From Beijerinckiaceae bacterium (GTDB lineage Bacteria; Pseudomonadota; Alphaproteobacteria; Rhizobiales; Beijerinckiaceae): DNA of 6,458 nt. Each line of letters begins with the position of its first letter. The first letter of the stretch is position 1. Shown here piece by piece: positions 6,291-6,458 of the stretch. The notes beneath the pieces were generated by a model, which had not been told where the DNA came from, ran no database searches, and saw only the letters and a program-made list of their open reading frames with translations. Position numbers and translations under genes: made by a program. The DNA is taken from positions 1-6,458 of the forward strand of contig CANCSY010000181.1 in assembly GCA_947380915.1 (NCBI GenBank), written 5' to 3'.

Positions 6291-6313
6291 GCCGACGCCC
6301 GATGGGCGTCGGC
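6291..6313 (-). terminator. Strong 10-bp hairpin between cupin-like and His-tail genes
   Basis: GCCGACGCCC (6291-6300) and GGGCGTCGGC (6304-6313) are perfectly complementary with a 3-base loop. In the minus-strand direction the hairpin starts 7 bases after the cupin-like stop codon and is followed by CCTTTCAT, which has only three Ts. It resembles an intrinsic terminator with a poor U-tract, so it may stop only part of transcription, or may mark an mRNA 3' end that sets the ratio of the two products. Its base lies 13 bases from the GGAGG of the next gene, which leaves that site free. Confidence 0.6.
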
Positions 6314-6320
6314 GCCGGAC

Positions 6321-6458
6321 TCAGTAACCCTGGGCGTCTTCGATCTGTTCGAACCAGTCGAAGCCCATGGCCTTCACGATGCGGCTGTTGACCACGATGA
6401 TGCGGGCCTCGTTGGCCGGATCGGCATTGAAGTGCTGATGGGCGCAATAGGGCGGAAT
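6321..6458 (-). CDS. Cupin-like protein, C-terminal 45 residues only
   Basis: Only the end of this gene is in the window; it enters from the right edge and stops with TGA at 6321-6323. The visible part begins IPPYCAHQHFNADP. The P-x-x-x-x-H-x-x-x-N pattern (Pro2, His7, Asn11 of the fragment) matches the second conserved cupin motif, whose His is usually a metal ligand, and His9 is also present. The remainder, with RIIVVNSRIVKAMGFDWFEQIEDAQGY, looks like the last beta strands and a C-terminal tail. Cupins range from dioxygenases and isomerases to regulators and seed-storage-like proteins, so no activity can be given. It is the first gene of the same-strand group running toward the His-tail protein. 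The cupin assignment rests on a short fragment. Confidence 0.6.
   Translation of the reverse strand: MPPYCAHQHFNADPANEARIIVVNSRIVKAMGFDWFEQIEDAQGY

Noticed and set aside
5782..6327. Plus-strand frame with a very hydrophobic, Met/Val/Ile-rich N-terminal part that looks like membrane helices
   Set aside because: It is the antisense of the His-tail protein. His codons CAT/CAC read backwards as ATG/GTG, and Asp codons GAT/GAC as ATC/GTC, which creates a false hydrophobic segment. The minus-strand gene has a GGAGG site and a coherent protein.

Overview
The window looks like chromosomal DNA from a GC-rich alphaproteobacterium. The strongest marker is a full-length 5-aminolevulinate synthase (the C4 or Shemin route to heme), which among bacteria is essentially alphaproteobacterial. 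The secreted glycine-rich protein ends in a Cys/GTGCSC/GGRARG pattern that I associate with hypothetical proteins of Hyphomicrobiales and relatives. I cannot name a genus. There are no rRNA, tRNA, CRISPR or insertion-sequence signatures, and no gene-free stretch exceeds about 210 bases.

Layout. (1) Positions 1-1055, minus strand: the first 351 codons of a cyclopropane-fatty-acyl-phospholipid synthase, whose 3' end lies outside the window. (2) 1056-1265: a divergent intergenic region with strong ribosome binding sites for both flanking genes and a possible EcfG-type stress promoter reading right. (3) 1266-1922, plus strand: an exported glycine/histidine-rich protein. (4) 1923-2111: a leader region dominated by a long, nearly perfect palindrome (12-bp plus 7-bp arms). 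(5) 2112-3407, plus strand: hemA. It ends only 9 bases from the stop codon of the convergent gene. (6) 3417-6458: four genes on the minus strand, in transcription order a cupin-like protein (C-terminus only), a small protein with a histidine-rich tail, a class I aminotransferase and an AbrB-family membrane protein.

How the genes fit together. Membrane lipid cyclopropanation and a possible stress promoter on the divergent glycine-rich gene would suit a stress-related left edge, but that is inference. The hemA gene appears to be a single unit with its own structured leader. In the right half, the cupin, His-tail protein and aminotransferase are closely spaced and could be co-transcribed, with a strong 10-bp hairpin between the first two and a stop/start overlap option between the second and third. 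The AbrB-family gene follows a 95-base gap holding two small hairpins and may be transcribed separately.

The least explained parts are the His-tail protein with its cupin neighbour and the palindrome before hemA. I see no clear sign of a wholly new multi-gene system.
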